Below, piece by piece: positions 1 to 7,069 of a DNA stretch of 32,624 nt. The first letter of the stretch is position 1. The number at the start of each line of letters is the position of its first letter. Source of the DNA: Pseudomonadota bacterium (GTDB lineage Bacteria > Pseudomonadota > Gammaproteobacteria > Burkholderiales > Burkholderiaceae_C); the NCBI GenBank assembly GCA_018240985.1, contig JAFEER010000258.1, forward strand, positions 1-32,624, written 5' to 3'. Made by a program: the position numbers and the translations under genes. Below the pieces are notes generated by a model. That model was not told where the DNA came from, ran no database searches, and saw only the letters and a list, made by a program, of their open reading frames with translations.

Positions 1-208
1 ATTGGGCGTTGTCTGAGGCGATGGCCTGGCCCCGTTGAAGATAGGCATTGGTGATGAGATGCGAGAGCATGAGCAGCAGCCATGCCATGTTGGTGGCCTG
101 GACTGCGTCCAGCCGCGGTGTTGGCGCCGCCTGAGGAAAGGCCGCCAAAGGCAGGGCGGCGAGCGCAGCACCGCCGAGCAAACCCGCACAAAACTGGAAT
201 CTGTCCAT
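1..208 (-). CDS. Partial protein with N-terminal signal peptide, function unknown
   Basis: The reading frame starts at ATG 206-208 (complement) behind a good GGGAGG ribosome binding site at about 214-219 and stays open to the window edge, so only the first 69 residues are seen. Residues 1-26 form a secretion signal: a short charged start (MDRF), then a hydrophobic Ala/Leu/Gly stretch ending near FPQAA. A second hydrophobic segment (MAWLLLMLSHLI, about residues 41-52) follows. No family can be named from this fragment. It is divergent from the GntR gene on its right, with about 280 bp between the starts. Confidence 0.5.
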   Translation of the reverse strand, partial: MDRFQFCAGLLGGAALAALPLAAFPQAAPTPRLDAVQATNMAWLLLMLSHLITNAYLQRGQAIASDNAQ

Positions 209-396
209 GCCAACCTCCCAGCAAAAGCAGCTGCAGGGGGGCTTGTGGCTTGAAACCTCCCCATTCCTGGTTGCGGCCAGTATAGGGAGGCGAGGCGCAG
301 ATTTCCAGGCGTAGTCAGGCTTCGTTGAGCGCAAAACGACAAACGACAAACGCCCAGTTAGGTGATAGCCCCAGCGCCGCCGTGCCGCATGCCGCC

Positions 397-422
397 CATA
401 ATTACAGAAAATTATGCGTAAT
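397..422. promoter_or_regulatory. Candidate operator: inverted repeats upstream of the first GntR gene
   Basis: Positions 397-416 form CATAATT-N6-AATTATG, a perfect 7-bp inverted repeat. It overlaps a second repeat, ATTA-TGCG-TAAT (411-422). This AT-rich patch stands out from the GC-rich surroundings and lies 70-95 bp before the proposed start of the GntR regulator, so autoregulation is a reasonable inference. The rest of the 209-491 gap holds three tandem near-copies of AAACGAC (334-354) and no other gene that I can see. Confidence 0.4.
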
Positions 423-491
423 GATGCGCCTCAGGCCCCCTGAAGCTTTGGTCTCGTTTTGTCTGCCACTCGACATTGCCATCCGACCCTT

Positions 492-1160
492 ATGCGCTGC
501 GTTGCCAATTCCCTGCACCACGAGGCCGCCGAGCAGCTGCGCCAGCTGATCTTTACCGGCCAGCTGGCGCCGGGCAGTTTTCTGGACGAGGCCGCGCTGT
601 GCGAGCAGTTGGCGGTATCGCGCACGCCGCTGCGCGAGGCGTTGAAGGTGCTGGTGGCCGAGGGCCTGTTGCGCCACGAGCCGCGCCGTGGCTGCTTCGT
701 GGCCGAAATCACGGAGCGTGACGTGGATCAGATCTTCCCGGTGATCGCGCTGCTGGAGGGCCGCGCAGCCTACGAGGCCACGCGGCGCGCCGGAGCCGCC
801 GATGTGGCCGCGCTGGAGCTGCTGCACCAGCGCCTGGCCGGGCATGCCGCTGCCGGCCGCATCAATGCTTACTACGAGGCCAACTACGCCATTCACGAGG
901 CTTTCATCACCCTGGCCGACAATCGCTGGCTGGCCCAGGTGATTGGCGATCTGCGCAAGATTTTGCGCCTGGCACGGCACCAGACCTTGCAGCTGCCGGG
1001 GCGTTTGCAGCAAAGCCTGGCCGAGCACCTGCAGGTCTTCGAGGCGCTGAAGGCGCGCGACGCCGAGGCTGCCGAGCAGGCCATGCGCCAACATCTTTTT
1101 GCCCAGCGCGATGCGCTGCGCGAACTGACCCGCAACCCACCGTCACGGATCGCACCATGA
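492..1160 (+). CDS. matR: GntR-family regulator, FadR/FCD subfamily, probable malonate regulator
   Basis: This is a DNA-binding repressor or activator that probably senses an acid or CoA ester. The N-terminal winged helix (about residues 8-70) has the GntR signature LCEQLAVSRTPLREAL and the wing RRGCFV. The C-terminal all-helical FCD domain (about 80-205) keeps the metal/ligand histidines in YAIHEAF, AEHLQVF and the terminal RQHL. ATG 492 is chosen over an in-frame TTG at 459; neither has a clear ribosome binding site. The stop overlaps the malonyl-CoA decarboxylase start (ATGA), so the two are translationally coupled. The gene order matches the matR-matA-matB idea known from Rhizobium malonate loci. 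The gene symbol rests on context and not on unique sequence features. Confidence 0.85.
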   Translation: MRCVANSLHHEAAEQLRQLIFTGQLAPGSFLDEAALCEQLAVSRTPLREALKVLVAEGLLRHEPRRGCFVAEITERDVDQIFPVIALLEGRAAYEATRRAGAADVAALELLHQRLAGHAAAGRINAYYEANYAIHEAFITLADNRWLAQVIGDLRKILRLARHQTLQLPGRLQQSLAEHLQVFEALKARDAEAAEQAMRQHLFAQRDALRELTRNPPSRIAP

Positions 1161-2614
1161 GCACCACCACGACCTGGATCGCGCGCAATGTCAGCCGCCT
1201 GCGCCCGGCACGCGGCAAGGCCGCCACCGACAAGGAAGAGGGCGCTGCGGCCCGCCATAAGGCCGAGCCCGAGCGCAGCACGCATGAGCGCCTGCAGGCC
1301 ACGCTGCGCCGTGGCGACGAGGCGCTGTCGCCACGCGCCCTGCGCCAGCTGCTCACGCAGCTGCAGGAGGCGGCGGCGCCGCGCGTGAGCGAGATCGAGG
1401 GCGGGCGCCGCGCCCAGGCCGTGGCCGCGTGGTACGCGGGCGCGCCGGCGCCAGAACGGCGCGACCTGTGGCTCTTGATGAGCGAGCAGTTCACCCCCGA
1501 TGTGGCGCACATGAAGAGCGCACACCAGCGCTATGAGGCCGCCATGGGCACATCCGACGCGCCCCATGCCGAGGCCCACCTGCGGCGCGCCCTGGCCGCG
1601 CCGCGCACGCGCCTGTTGCAGCGCTTTTCGGCCTTCCCCGAAGGCATGCGCTTTCTGGTGGATTTGCGTGCCGAGCTGCTGCCGCGGCTCAAGCACGACA
1701 AATGCCTGCTGCCGCTGGAGGCCGAGCTGGAGCAGCTGTTCTCCACCTGGTTCGACGTCGCCTTTCTCGACCTGAAGCGCCTGTCCTGGGACTCGCCGGC
1801 CTCGCTGATCGAAAAGCTCATCAAGTACGAGGCGGTGCACGACATCCGCAGCTGGGCCGACCTGAAGAACCGGCTGGACAGCGACCGGCGCTGCTACGGT
1901 TTCTTTCATCCGCGCCTGCCCCATGAGCCGCTGATCTTTGTCGAGGTGGCGCTGGTCGATGAGATCTCGTCCAGCATCACGCCGCTCCTGGACGAATCGG
2001 CCGAGGCGGCGGACATCCAGCGCGCCACCACGGCCATCTTCTATTCCATCAGCAGCACCCAGACGGGGCTGCGCGGCGTGAGCTTTGGCGATTCGCTCAT
2101 CAAGCATGTGGCCGACATCTTGATGCAGGAGTTTCCGCGCCTGCGCACCTTTGCCACGCTCTCGCCCATCCCGGGCTTTCGTGCCTGGTTTGCAAAGCAC
2201 GGCGCCTTGCAGCTGCAGCGCCTGGACGCCAGGCAGCTGGCGGAGCTGGGCCGGGCCGTGGGCTTTGAGCCGCCGCAGGCCGCCCATGTGCTGGCCGCGG
2301 CCGACAAGGCGCTGGAGCTGCCCGCAAAATCCCCCGTGCGCCAGCTGCTCATGCACAGCGCGGCGCGCTACCTGGGGCGCGAGCTGCAGGATGGCAAGCC
2401 GCTCGATCCCGTGGCGCGCTTTCACCTCGGCAACGGCGCCCGCGTGGAGCGCCTGAACTGGGCCGGCGACCCATCATCCAAGGGGCTCAAGCAGTCCTTT
2501 GGCCTGATGGTCAACTATCTGTACGACCTCAAACGCATCGACAAGCACCGCGACCTGCTGGCGCAGGGCGAGGTACCGGTGTCGGGCGAGATCGAAGCCC
2601 TGTGCCGCGATTGA
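1157..2614 (+). CDS. matA: Malonyl-CoA decarboxylase
   Basis: It converts malonyl-CoA to acetyl-CoA and CO2. The 485-residue protein has the N-terminal helical domain of the family (about 40-170) followed by the GNAT-like catalytic domain. Diagnostic motifs are FFHPRLPHEPLIFVEVAL, FYSISSTQTGLRGVSFG and SPIPGF. The serine of SPIPGF is residue 336 and the histidine of ARFHLGNGA is residue 423; these correspond to the conserved Ser/His catalytic pair of the family. Further C-terminal motifs are RLNWAGD and SFGLMVNYLYDL. The N-terminus (about 1-35) is Arg/Ala rich and low in complexity. The gene overlaps the GntR stop by 4 nt and is followed 37 bp later by a Bug receptor, so it belongs to a malonate-use operon with the synthetase at 4679. 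The assignment is firm. Confidence 0.96.
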   Translation: MSTTTTWIARNVSRLRPARGKAATDKEEGAAARHKAEPERSTHERLQATLRRGDEALSPRALRQLLTQLQEAAAPRVSEIEGGRRAQAVAAWYAGAPAPERRDLWLLMSEQFTPDVAHMKSAHQRYEAAMGTSDAPHAEAHLRRALAAPRTRLLQRFSAFPEGMRFLVDLRAELLPRLKHDKCLLPLEAELEQLFSTWFDVAFLDLKRLSWDSPASLIEKLIKYEAVHDIRSWADLKNRLDSDRRCYGFFHPRLPHEPLIFVEVALVDEISSSITPLLDESAEAADIQRATTAIFYSISSTQTGLRGVSFGDSLIKHVADILMQEFPRLRTFATLSPIPGFRAWFAKHGALQLQRLDARQLAELGRAVGFEPPQAAHVLAAADKALELPAKSPVRQLLMHSAARYLGRELQDGKPLDPVARFHLGNGARVERLNWAGDPSSKGLKQSFGLMVNYLYDLKRIDKHRDLLAQGEVPVSGEIEALCRD

Positions 2615-2651
2615 GATTCACCACGACCTACAACAGCAAGGAGACAAGGCA

Positions 2652-3668
2652 ATGAACCAGAGCAACGACATCATTGGCGCAAGCCCGAACCGGCGCGACC
2701 TGCTGCGCGCCGCCGGCGCCACCGGCTTGGGTCTGGCAGCAGGCGGCGCCTGGGCCCAGGCTGCGGGCGGCTGGCCCAGCAAACCGGTGAACCTGATCGT
2801 GCCCTTTCCGGCGGGTGGCGGCACCGACGCCTTTGCGCGCCCGCTGGCGGCGCAGTTTTCCAAGTCCACGGGCAAGACCCTGGTCATTGACAACCGCGGC
2901 GGCGCCGGTGGCACGGTGGGTGCCAGCGCGGCGGCCAAGGCGCATGCCGATGGCTACAACCTGTTCATGGGCGGCGTGCACCATGTGATCGCGCCCTCCA
3001 TGTACCCCAAGCTGGATTACGACATCGAGAAAGATTTTGTGCCCCTGGCGCTGCTGGCCAGCGTGCCGCAGGTGGTGGTGGTGAACCCGCGCAACATCAA
3101 GGTGGCGGACATACGGCAGTTCCTGGCCTTGATGAAGGCCAACCCGGGCAAGTTCAACTACGGCTCGGCCGGCGCCGGCAGCTCGCACCATCTGGCGGGT
3201 GAGCTGTTCAAGTTGCAGACCGGCAGCTTTATCACCCATATCCCCTACCGCGGCGCGGGCCCGGCGCTACAAGATTTGATAGCGGGCAACGTGGACATGA
3301 TGTTCGACGGCCTGGGCTCGTCCGCCACGCACATCAAGGGCGGGCGCATCAAGGCGTTGATGGTCTCTGGCTCCAAGCGCAACCCGGCCTTCCCCGACGT
3401 GCCCTGCGCGGCCGAGGTGGGCCTGCCGGACTACACCGTCTCCACCTGGTACGGCCTGTGGACGCCCAAGGGCACGCCGGCGGATGTGCAGGCGCGCATC
3501 GTCGATGAGATACGCAAGCTGGGCAACACCGAGGACATCAAGACCATCTGGGCCGGCAACGGGGCCGAATTTGGCCAACTGTCGCAGGCTGATTTTGGCA
3601 AGATGGTCGGCAGCGAGGTCAGGCGCTGGGCCCAGGTGGTCAAGGCCTCTGGTGCCAAGCTGGAATGA
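2652..3668 (+). CDS. Bug/TctC-family periplasmic solute-binding protein
   Basis: This is a periplasmic receptor of the tripartite tricarboxylate transporter type, likely binding a carboxylate. The 338-residue protein starts behind AAGGAGA (2638-2644). Its leader has a twin-arginine-like motif (NRRDLLRAAG, residues 13-22) and a cleavage region at AWAQA, so Tat export is possible. The mature part has the family motifs KPVNLIVPFPAGGGTDAFAR, VIDNRGGAGGTVGA and HIPYRGAGPALQDLIAGNVDMMF. No TctA/TctB membrane partner is encoded in the window, as is common for the many orphan Bug genes of Burkholderiales. Its place inside the malonate operon suggests malonate or a related diacid as ligand; this is inference. 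Confidence 0.92.
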   Translation: MNQSNDIIGASPNRRDLLRAAGATGLGLAAGGAWAQAAGGWPSKPVNLIVPFPAGGGTDAFARPLAAQFSKSTGKTLVIDNRGGAGGTVGASAAAKAHADGYNLFMGGVHHVIAPSMYPKLDYDIEKDFVPLALLASVPQVVVVNPRNIKVADIRQFLALMKANPGKFNYGSAGAGSSHHLAGELFKLQTGSFITHIPYRGAGPALQDLIAGNVDMMFDGLGSSATHIKGGRIKALMVSGSKRNPAFPDVPCAAEVGLPDYTVSTWYGLWTPKGTPADVQARIVDEIRKLGNTEDIKTIWAGNGAEFGQLSQADFGKMVGSEVRRWAQVVKASGAKLE

Positions 3669-3678
3669 TGTGTTCCTT

Positions 3679-3797
3679 ACTCCCTCCCCCTCTGGGGGAG
3701 GGCAGGGGTGGGGGCCAGCGACGCTCGCGCGTCGATGCCGGCAAGATGCCGGCGCTCCAGCCCCATCCCAGCCTTCCCACAAAGGGGGAAGGCGTCT
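3679..3797. repeat. Interspersed palindromic repeat between Bug and crotonase genes
   Basis: The segment begins with a perfect hairpin, CCCTCCCCC-TCT-GGGGGAGGG (3682-3702), and ends with GCCTTCCC-N7-GGGAAGGC (3771-3793). Between them, GGCAGGGGTGGGG (3701-3713) is nearly complementary to CCCCATCCCAGCC (3760-3772), and ATGCCGGC occurs twice. The whole block can fold into one branched structure, as in REP/BIME-like non-coding repeats. I believe similar G/C-run hairpins are common between genes in this family, but copy number cannot be checked here. It may also attenuate transcription between the two genes. Confidence 0.65.
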
Positions 3798-3843
3798 GAG
3801 ACAGCTTTCTAATCAAGCAAGATTGAAGATTGAAAGAAAGAAG

Positions 3844-4659
3844 ATGTCGGGTGAAGTTGTCGCGGCCATGGCCGCTGGAGAGGCCGCAGGCCGCGGCGTG
3901 ATGCGGGTCACGCTGTGCCACGATGGCCGGCTCAACGCCATGTCGCGTGCCATGTGGCGCCAGTTGCGCTCTGTTTTTGAAAGCATTCAGCGCAATGCGG
4001 ACGTGCGCTGCGTTCTGATTGAAGGTGCAGGCCAGGCCTTCTGCGCGGGTGGCGACATCTCCGAATACCCGGCCTTTCGCTTCGATCCACAGCAGCTGCG
4101 CGACTTCCATGAGGGCGATGTCTGGGGCGGCCTGGCGGCCATGCTGGCCTGTGATGTGCCCATCGTCGCGCGCATTGCCGGCGCCTGCATGGGCGCGGGG
4201 GTGGAGATTGCCAGCTGCTGCGACATCCGCATTGCCGAGACGGGGGCGCGCTTTGGCGCGCCGATTGCCAAGCTTGGCTTTCCCATGGCGCCGCGCGAGG
4301 CCGCGCTGGTGGCGCGCGCCGTGGGCGACGTCACGGCGCGCCAGATGCTGCTGGAGGCCGCCAGCTTCAGCGCCGCCGAGATGGCGCAACGTGGCTTTTT
4401 AAGCCGCGTGGTGGCGCCCGAGCGCCTGCAGGCCGAAGCCCTGGCCAGCGCCCTGCGCATTGCCGCCCTGGCCCCGGCGGCGGCCCGCATGAACAAACAG
4501 ACGCTGCGCGAAATACAAGTATCAAATATGCCGCAAACGATTGTCCATCAAGCGCAAACAGCTACCGATAGCGTAGCTGACCCATACGCCTACGCCGACA
4601 GCGCCGAACACCGCGAGGGCATCAACGCCTTCCTGGCCAAGCGCGCTCCCGCCTTCTGA
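3844..4659 (+). CDS. Crotonase-fold protein (enoyl-CoA hydratase/isomerase family)
   Basis: This 271-residue protein has a crotonase fold acting on acyl-CoA. The oxyanion-hole motif is FCAGGDISEY (C67-D71) and the second hole segment is ACMGAGVEIASCCD. E121 matches the first catalytic glutamate of enoyl-CoA hydratase, but the position of the second glutamate (usually PE) is P140-I141. Plain hydratase activity is therefore doubtful; isomerase, hydrolase or decarboxylase chemistry is possible. ATG 3844 is used; the reading frame is open upstream only through the repeat. Residues about 226-245 (SNMPQTIVHQAQ) are encoded by a palindromic element also found in cobU. The gene sits between the Bug receptor and malonyl-CoA synthetase, 19 bp before the latter. 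The substrate is unknown. Confidence 0.88.
   Translation: MSGEVVAAMAAGEAAGRGVMRVTLCHDGRLNAMSRAMWRQLRSVFESIQRNADVRCVLIEGAGQAFCAGGDISEYPAFRFDPQQLRDFHEGDVWGGLAAMLACDVPIVARIAGACMGAGVEIASCCDIRIAETGARFGAPIAKLGFPMAPREAALVARAVGDVTARQMLLEAASFSAAEMAQRGFLSRVVAPERLQAEALASALRIAALAPAAARMNKQTLREIQVSNMPQTIVHQAQTATDSVADPYAYADSAEHREGINAFLAKRAPAF
4512..4572. repeat. Short palindromic element, copy A, inside the crotonase gene
   Basis: The stretch from TCAAATATGCCGCAAACG through CAAGCGCAAACAGCT aligns without gaps to copy B in cobU (29660-29722) and more weakly to copies C (31926-31974) and D (10519-10573). All are built round a GCGCTTG / AAGCGC-type inverted core. Here it is read in frame as SNMPQTIVHQAQTA near the C-terminus of the crotonase. 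Confidence 0.6.
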
Positions 4660-4678
4660 ACCACTTTCTTTGACCCTT

Positions 4679-6250
4679 ATGAGCCACTCTTCGCAAAACC
4701 TGTTCACGGCCCTGCGCGCCGCCTTTCCTGCCGACCTGGATCAGGTCGCCGTCGAAACCGCCACCAGCGCGGGCGAGCCCTTGCTCTACACCTGGCGCGA
4801 CCTGGATCGCGCCAGCGCGCGCATCGCCAATCTGCTGGTCTCGCTGAAGATTCCCGAAGGCAGCCGCATCGCCGTGCAGGTGGAAAAGTCGGTCGAGGCC
4901 ATGCTGCTCTACCTGGCCACGCTGCGCGCCGGCTATGTCTTCCTGCCGCTCAACACCGCGTACCAGAGCGCCGAGATCGAGTACTTCATCGGCAACGCCG
5001 AGCCGGCCGTCGTGGTCTGCACGCCGGGCAACTTCGGCTGGGTGTCCAAGATCGCTTTCAACGCCGGCACGCAGCATGTGTTCACGCTGGGCGACGAGCG
5101 CACGGGCAGCCTGCTGGAGCGCGCCGCGCATTGCGGCGATGTGCACGAGCCGGCCGTCAAGGGCGCCGACGACCTGGCCGCCATCCTCTATACCAGCGGC
5201 ACCACCGGGCGCAGCAAGGGGGCGATGCTGACGCATGGCAACCTGCTGTCCAACGCCGTCATGCTCAAGGATTATTGGGGCTGGCAGCCCGATGACGTGC
5301 TGATCCATGCCCTGCCCATCTTCCATGTGCATGGCCTGTTCGTGGCCATCCACGGGGCGCTGATCAATGGCAGCAAGATGATCTGGATGGCGAAATTCGA
5401 CCCCAAGGCCGCCATCGCCGCCATGGCGCGCGCCACGGTGTTCATGGGCGTGCCCACGCTCTACGTGCGCATGCTGGCCGAGGCAGCGCTGACCAAGGCC
5501 GCGGCCAGCCACATGCGCCTGTTCATCTCCGGCTCGGCGCCGCTGCTCATCGAGACCTTCAAGGAATGGCAGGAGCGCACCGGCCACACCATTCTGGAGC
5601 GCTACGGCATGAGCGAGACCATCATGCTGACCTCCAACCCCTACGCGGCCGACGCGCGCCATGGCGGCCAGGTCGAGCGGCGCGGCGCCACCGTCGGCTT
5701 TCCGCTGCCGGGCGTGGGCCTGCGCGTGGTCGATGATGCCGGCCAGGCGCTGCCCGTGGGCGAGATCGGCAACATCCAGGTGCAGGGCCCGAACGTGTTC
5801 CAGGGCTACTGGCGCATGCCCGAGAAAACCAAGGAGGAATTCAGCGCCGATGAACATGGCGGAAGGTGGTTCAAGACCGGCGACGTCGGCCGGGTGGACG
5901 AGCGCGGCTACGTGAGCATCGTGGGCCGCAGCAAGGACTTGATCATCAGCGGCGGCTACAACGTCTACGCGGCCGAGATCGAGGGCTACAGCGACGACAT
6001 GCCCGGCGTGGCCGAGAGCGCCCTGGTCGGCGTGCCGCACCCGGACTTTGGCGAGGTGGGCGTGGCGGTAGTGATCGCCAAGCCCGGTGCCAAGCTGGAC
6101 GGCGAGGCCATCATAGCCGCGCTCAAGAGCCAGCTGGCCAACTTCAAGATCCCCAAGCGCTGCTTCGTGGCCACAGAGCTGCCGCGCAACACCATGGGCA
6201 AGGTGCAGAAGAACCTGCTGCGGGATCAGTATAAAAATATGTTCGTTTGA
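4679..6250 (+). CDS. matB: Malonyl-CoA synthetase (acyl-CoA synthetase), copy 1
   Basis: It activates malonate (or methylmalonate) with ATP and CoA to malonyl-CoA in the cytoplasm, feeding the decarboxylase at 1157. The 523-residue protein belongs to the ANL superfamily. The phosphate-binding loop is YTSGTTGRSKG (171-181), followed by the YGMSET motif, the adenylate-binding WFKTGDVG segment and the hinge GRSKDLIISGGYNV. The C-terminal catalytic lysine is K508 in NTMGKVQKN. The segment MLTSNPY...RRGATVGFPLPGV is typical of MatB. ATG 4679 is preferred to an in-frame TTG at 4670. Its 3' part is almost identical to copy 2 at 8910. Transcription ends before the convergent GntR gene; only 48 bp separate the stops and no clear terminator is visible. 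Confidence 0.93.
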   Translation: MSHSSQNLFTALRAAFPADLDQVAVETATSAGEPLLYTWRDLDRASARIANLLVSLKIPEGSRIAVQVEKSVEAMLLYLATLRAGYVFLPLNTAYQSAEIEYFIGNAEPAVVVCTPGNFGWVSKIAFNAGTQHVFTLGDERTGSLLERAAHCGDVHEPAVKGADDLAAILYTSGTTGRSKGAMLTHGNLLSNAVMLKDYWGWQPDDVLIHALPIFHVHGLFVAIHGALINGSKMIWMAKFDPKAAIAAMARATVFMGVPTLYVRMLAEAALTKAAASHMRLFISGSAPLLIETFKEWQERTGHTILERYGMSETIMLTSNPYAADARHGGQVERRGATVGFPLPGVGLRVVDDAGQALPVGEIGNIQVQGPNVFQGYWRMPEKTKEEFSADEHGGRWFKTGDVGRVDERGYVSIVGRSKDLIISGGYNVYAAEIEGYSDDMPGVAESALVGVPHPDFGEVGVAVVIAKPGAKLDGEAIIAALKSQLANFKIPKRCFVATELPRNTMGKVQKNLLRDQYKNMFV

Positions 6251-6298
6251 GGGGAGAACCGGCGCGACGCGGCGACTGGGCTCTGCACGCCTCCCTGG

Positions 6299-7030
6299 CT
6301 ATCTTTTTTCCGCCCTGCGTATGCGTCGACGCGGCTGCAGCGTGGCAGCGGGAGGGGCGGTCAGCACCATGTCCGCAAAGGCTCGTCCGCCCGCGGAGAT
6401 GTGATTGCGCATGGCTTCGGCTGCCCCTTCGCTGTCTCCCTTGACAATGGCAGCCACGACCGCCGCATGCTCGGCCTGAGAGCGCAACAGTCGCGCGGGC
6501 TTTTCAAACATCCGGTTGCGGTACGGGGCGACGCGCAGGCGCGCCTCCATGGTCTGTTCCACGATAAAAGCATTCCCGCTGGATTGATATATCAATTCAT
6601 GCAGCTGCGCATTGGCCCGCTCGTACCCTGTGGAATCGCCCTCCAGCGCGAATCTGGAGGTTTTTTCCAGTGCCTCAAGTAGCTGTGATTTGAGATCCGC
6701 GCCGATCCGGTGTGCCGCCAGCCGTGCGAGCACGCCTTCAAGTTCGGCCAGGCCCTCCATCATGGCAATGAGCTCTCTTGCTTCCAATTGGCGCACATAG
6801 ATGCCAATACGCGGAAGAATGCTCACCATGCCCTTGGCTGACAGCAGCAGCAGCGCCTCGCGTACCGGTGTGCGCGATGTCTGGAAGCGCGCGCATAGCT
6901 CCTGCTCGTCGATTGCAGAGCCGGGCTGCAGGATGCCGTTCTTGAGGTCTTCCTCAATGGCGAGGCGGATCCGATCCTGCATGCTTTGCAGGCCTAGGGT
7001 TTGCCCTATCTGTGCAGAATCTGAGTTCAT
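6299..7030 (-). CDS. GntR-family regulator, FadR/FCD subfamily
   Basis: This 243-residue regulator is divergent from the second crotonase/Bug/matB operon and probably controls it. The winged helix (about 18-82) has the GntR signature LCARFQTSRTPVREALLLL and the wing PRIGIYV. The FCD domain (about 90-220) keeps histidines in AQLHELIY, QAEHAAV and MRNHIS. ATG 7030 is chosen over TTG 7036; a further ATG at 6982 would still keep the whole HTH. A perfect palindrome lies between it and the crotonase gene, and a second with the same core lies inside this gene (6583-6596). It is visibly less GC-rich than the module 1 regulator, and the two GntR proteins are only distantly alike. The ligand is unknown. 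Confidence 0.9.
   Translation of the reverse strand: MNSDSAQIGQTLGLQSMQDRIRLAIEEDLKNGILQPGSAIDEQELCARFQTSRTPVREALLLLSAKGMVSILPRIGIYVRQLEARELIAMMEGLAELEGVLARLAAHRIGADLKSQLLEALEKTSRFALEGDSTGYERANAQLHELIYQSSGNAFIVEQTMEARLRVAPYRNRMFEKPARLLRSQAEHAAVVAAIVKGDSEGAAEAMRNHISAGGRAFADMVLTAPPAATLQPRRRIRRAEKR
6583..6596. promoter_or_regulatory. Palindrome ATTGATATATCAAT inside the GntR gene (candidate operator)
   Basis: This is a perfect 14-bp palindrome with the core GATATATC, shared with sites at 7038-7053 and 7255-7264. It lies 456 bp (centre to centre) from the intergenic site. An auxiliary operator for looping by the same GntR protein is a plausible reading. Confidence 0.4.
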
Positions 7031-7037
7031 ATCCAAT

Positions 7038-7053
7038 AATAGATATATCTATT
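7038..7053. promoter_or_regulatory. Palindrome AATAGATATATCTATT between divergent GntR and crotonase genes (likely operator)
   Basis: This perfect 16-bp palindrome lies in the only 39 bp separating the two divergent start codons (7030 and 7070). GntR/FCD proteins bind such short AT-rich palindromes next to their own gene. Because the gap is so short, a bound dimer would cover both promoters or both translation starts. Neither gene has a good ribosome binding site, so one or both messages may be nearly leaderless. Confidence 0.65.
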
Positions 7054-7069
7054 TCAAATTTTGATACGC

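Noticed and set aside
333-354. Tandem AAACGAC repeats as iterons or binding sites
   Set aside because: Only three short near-copies, no replication gene nearby; likely chance or a minor regulatory detail.
3484-3843. Upstream extension of the first crotonase gene
   Set aside because: It overlaps the Bug gene in another frame and passes through the palindromic repeat; crotonase similarity starts after ATG 3844.
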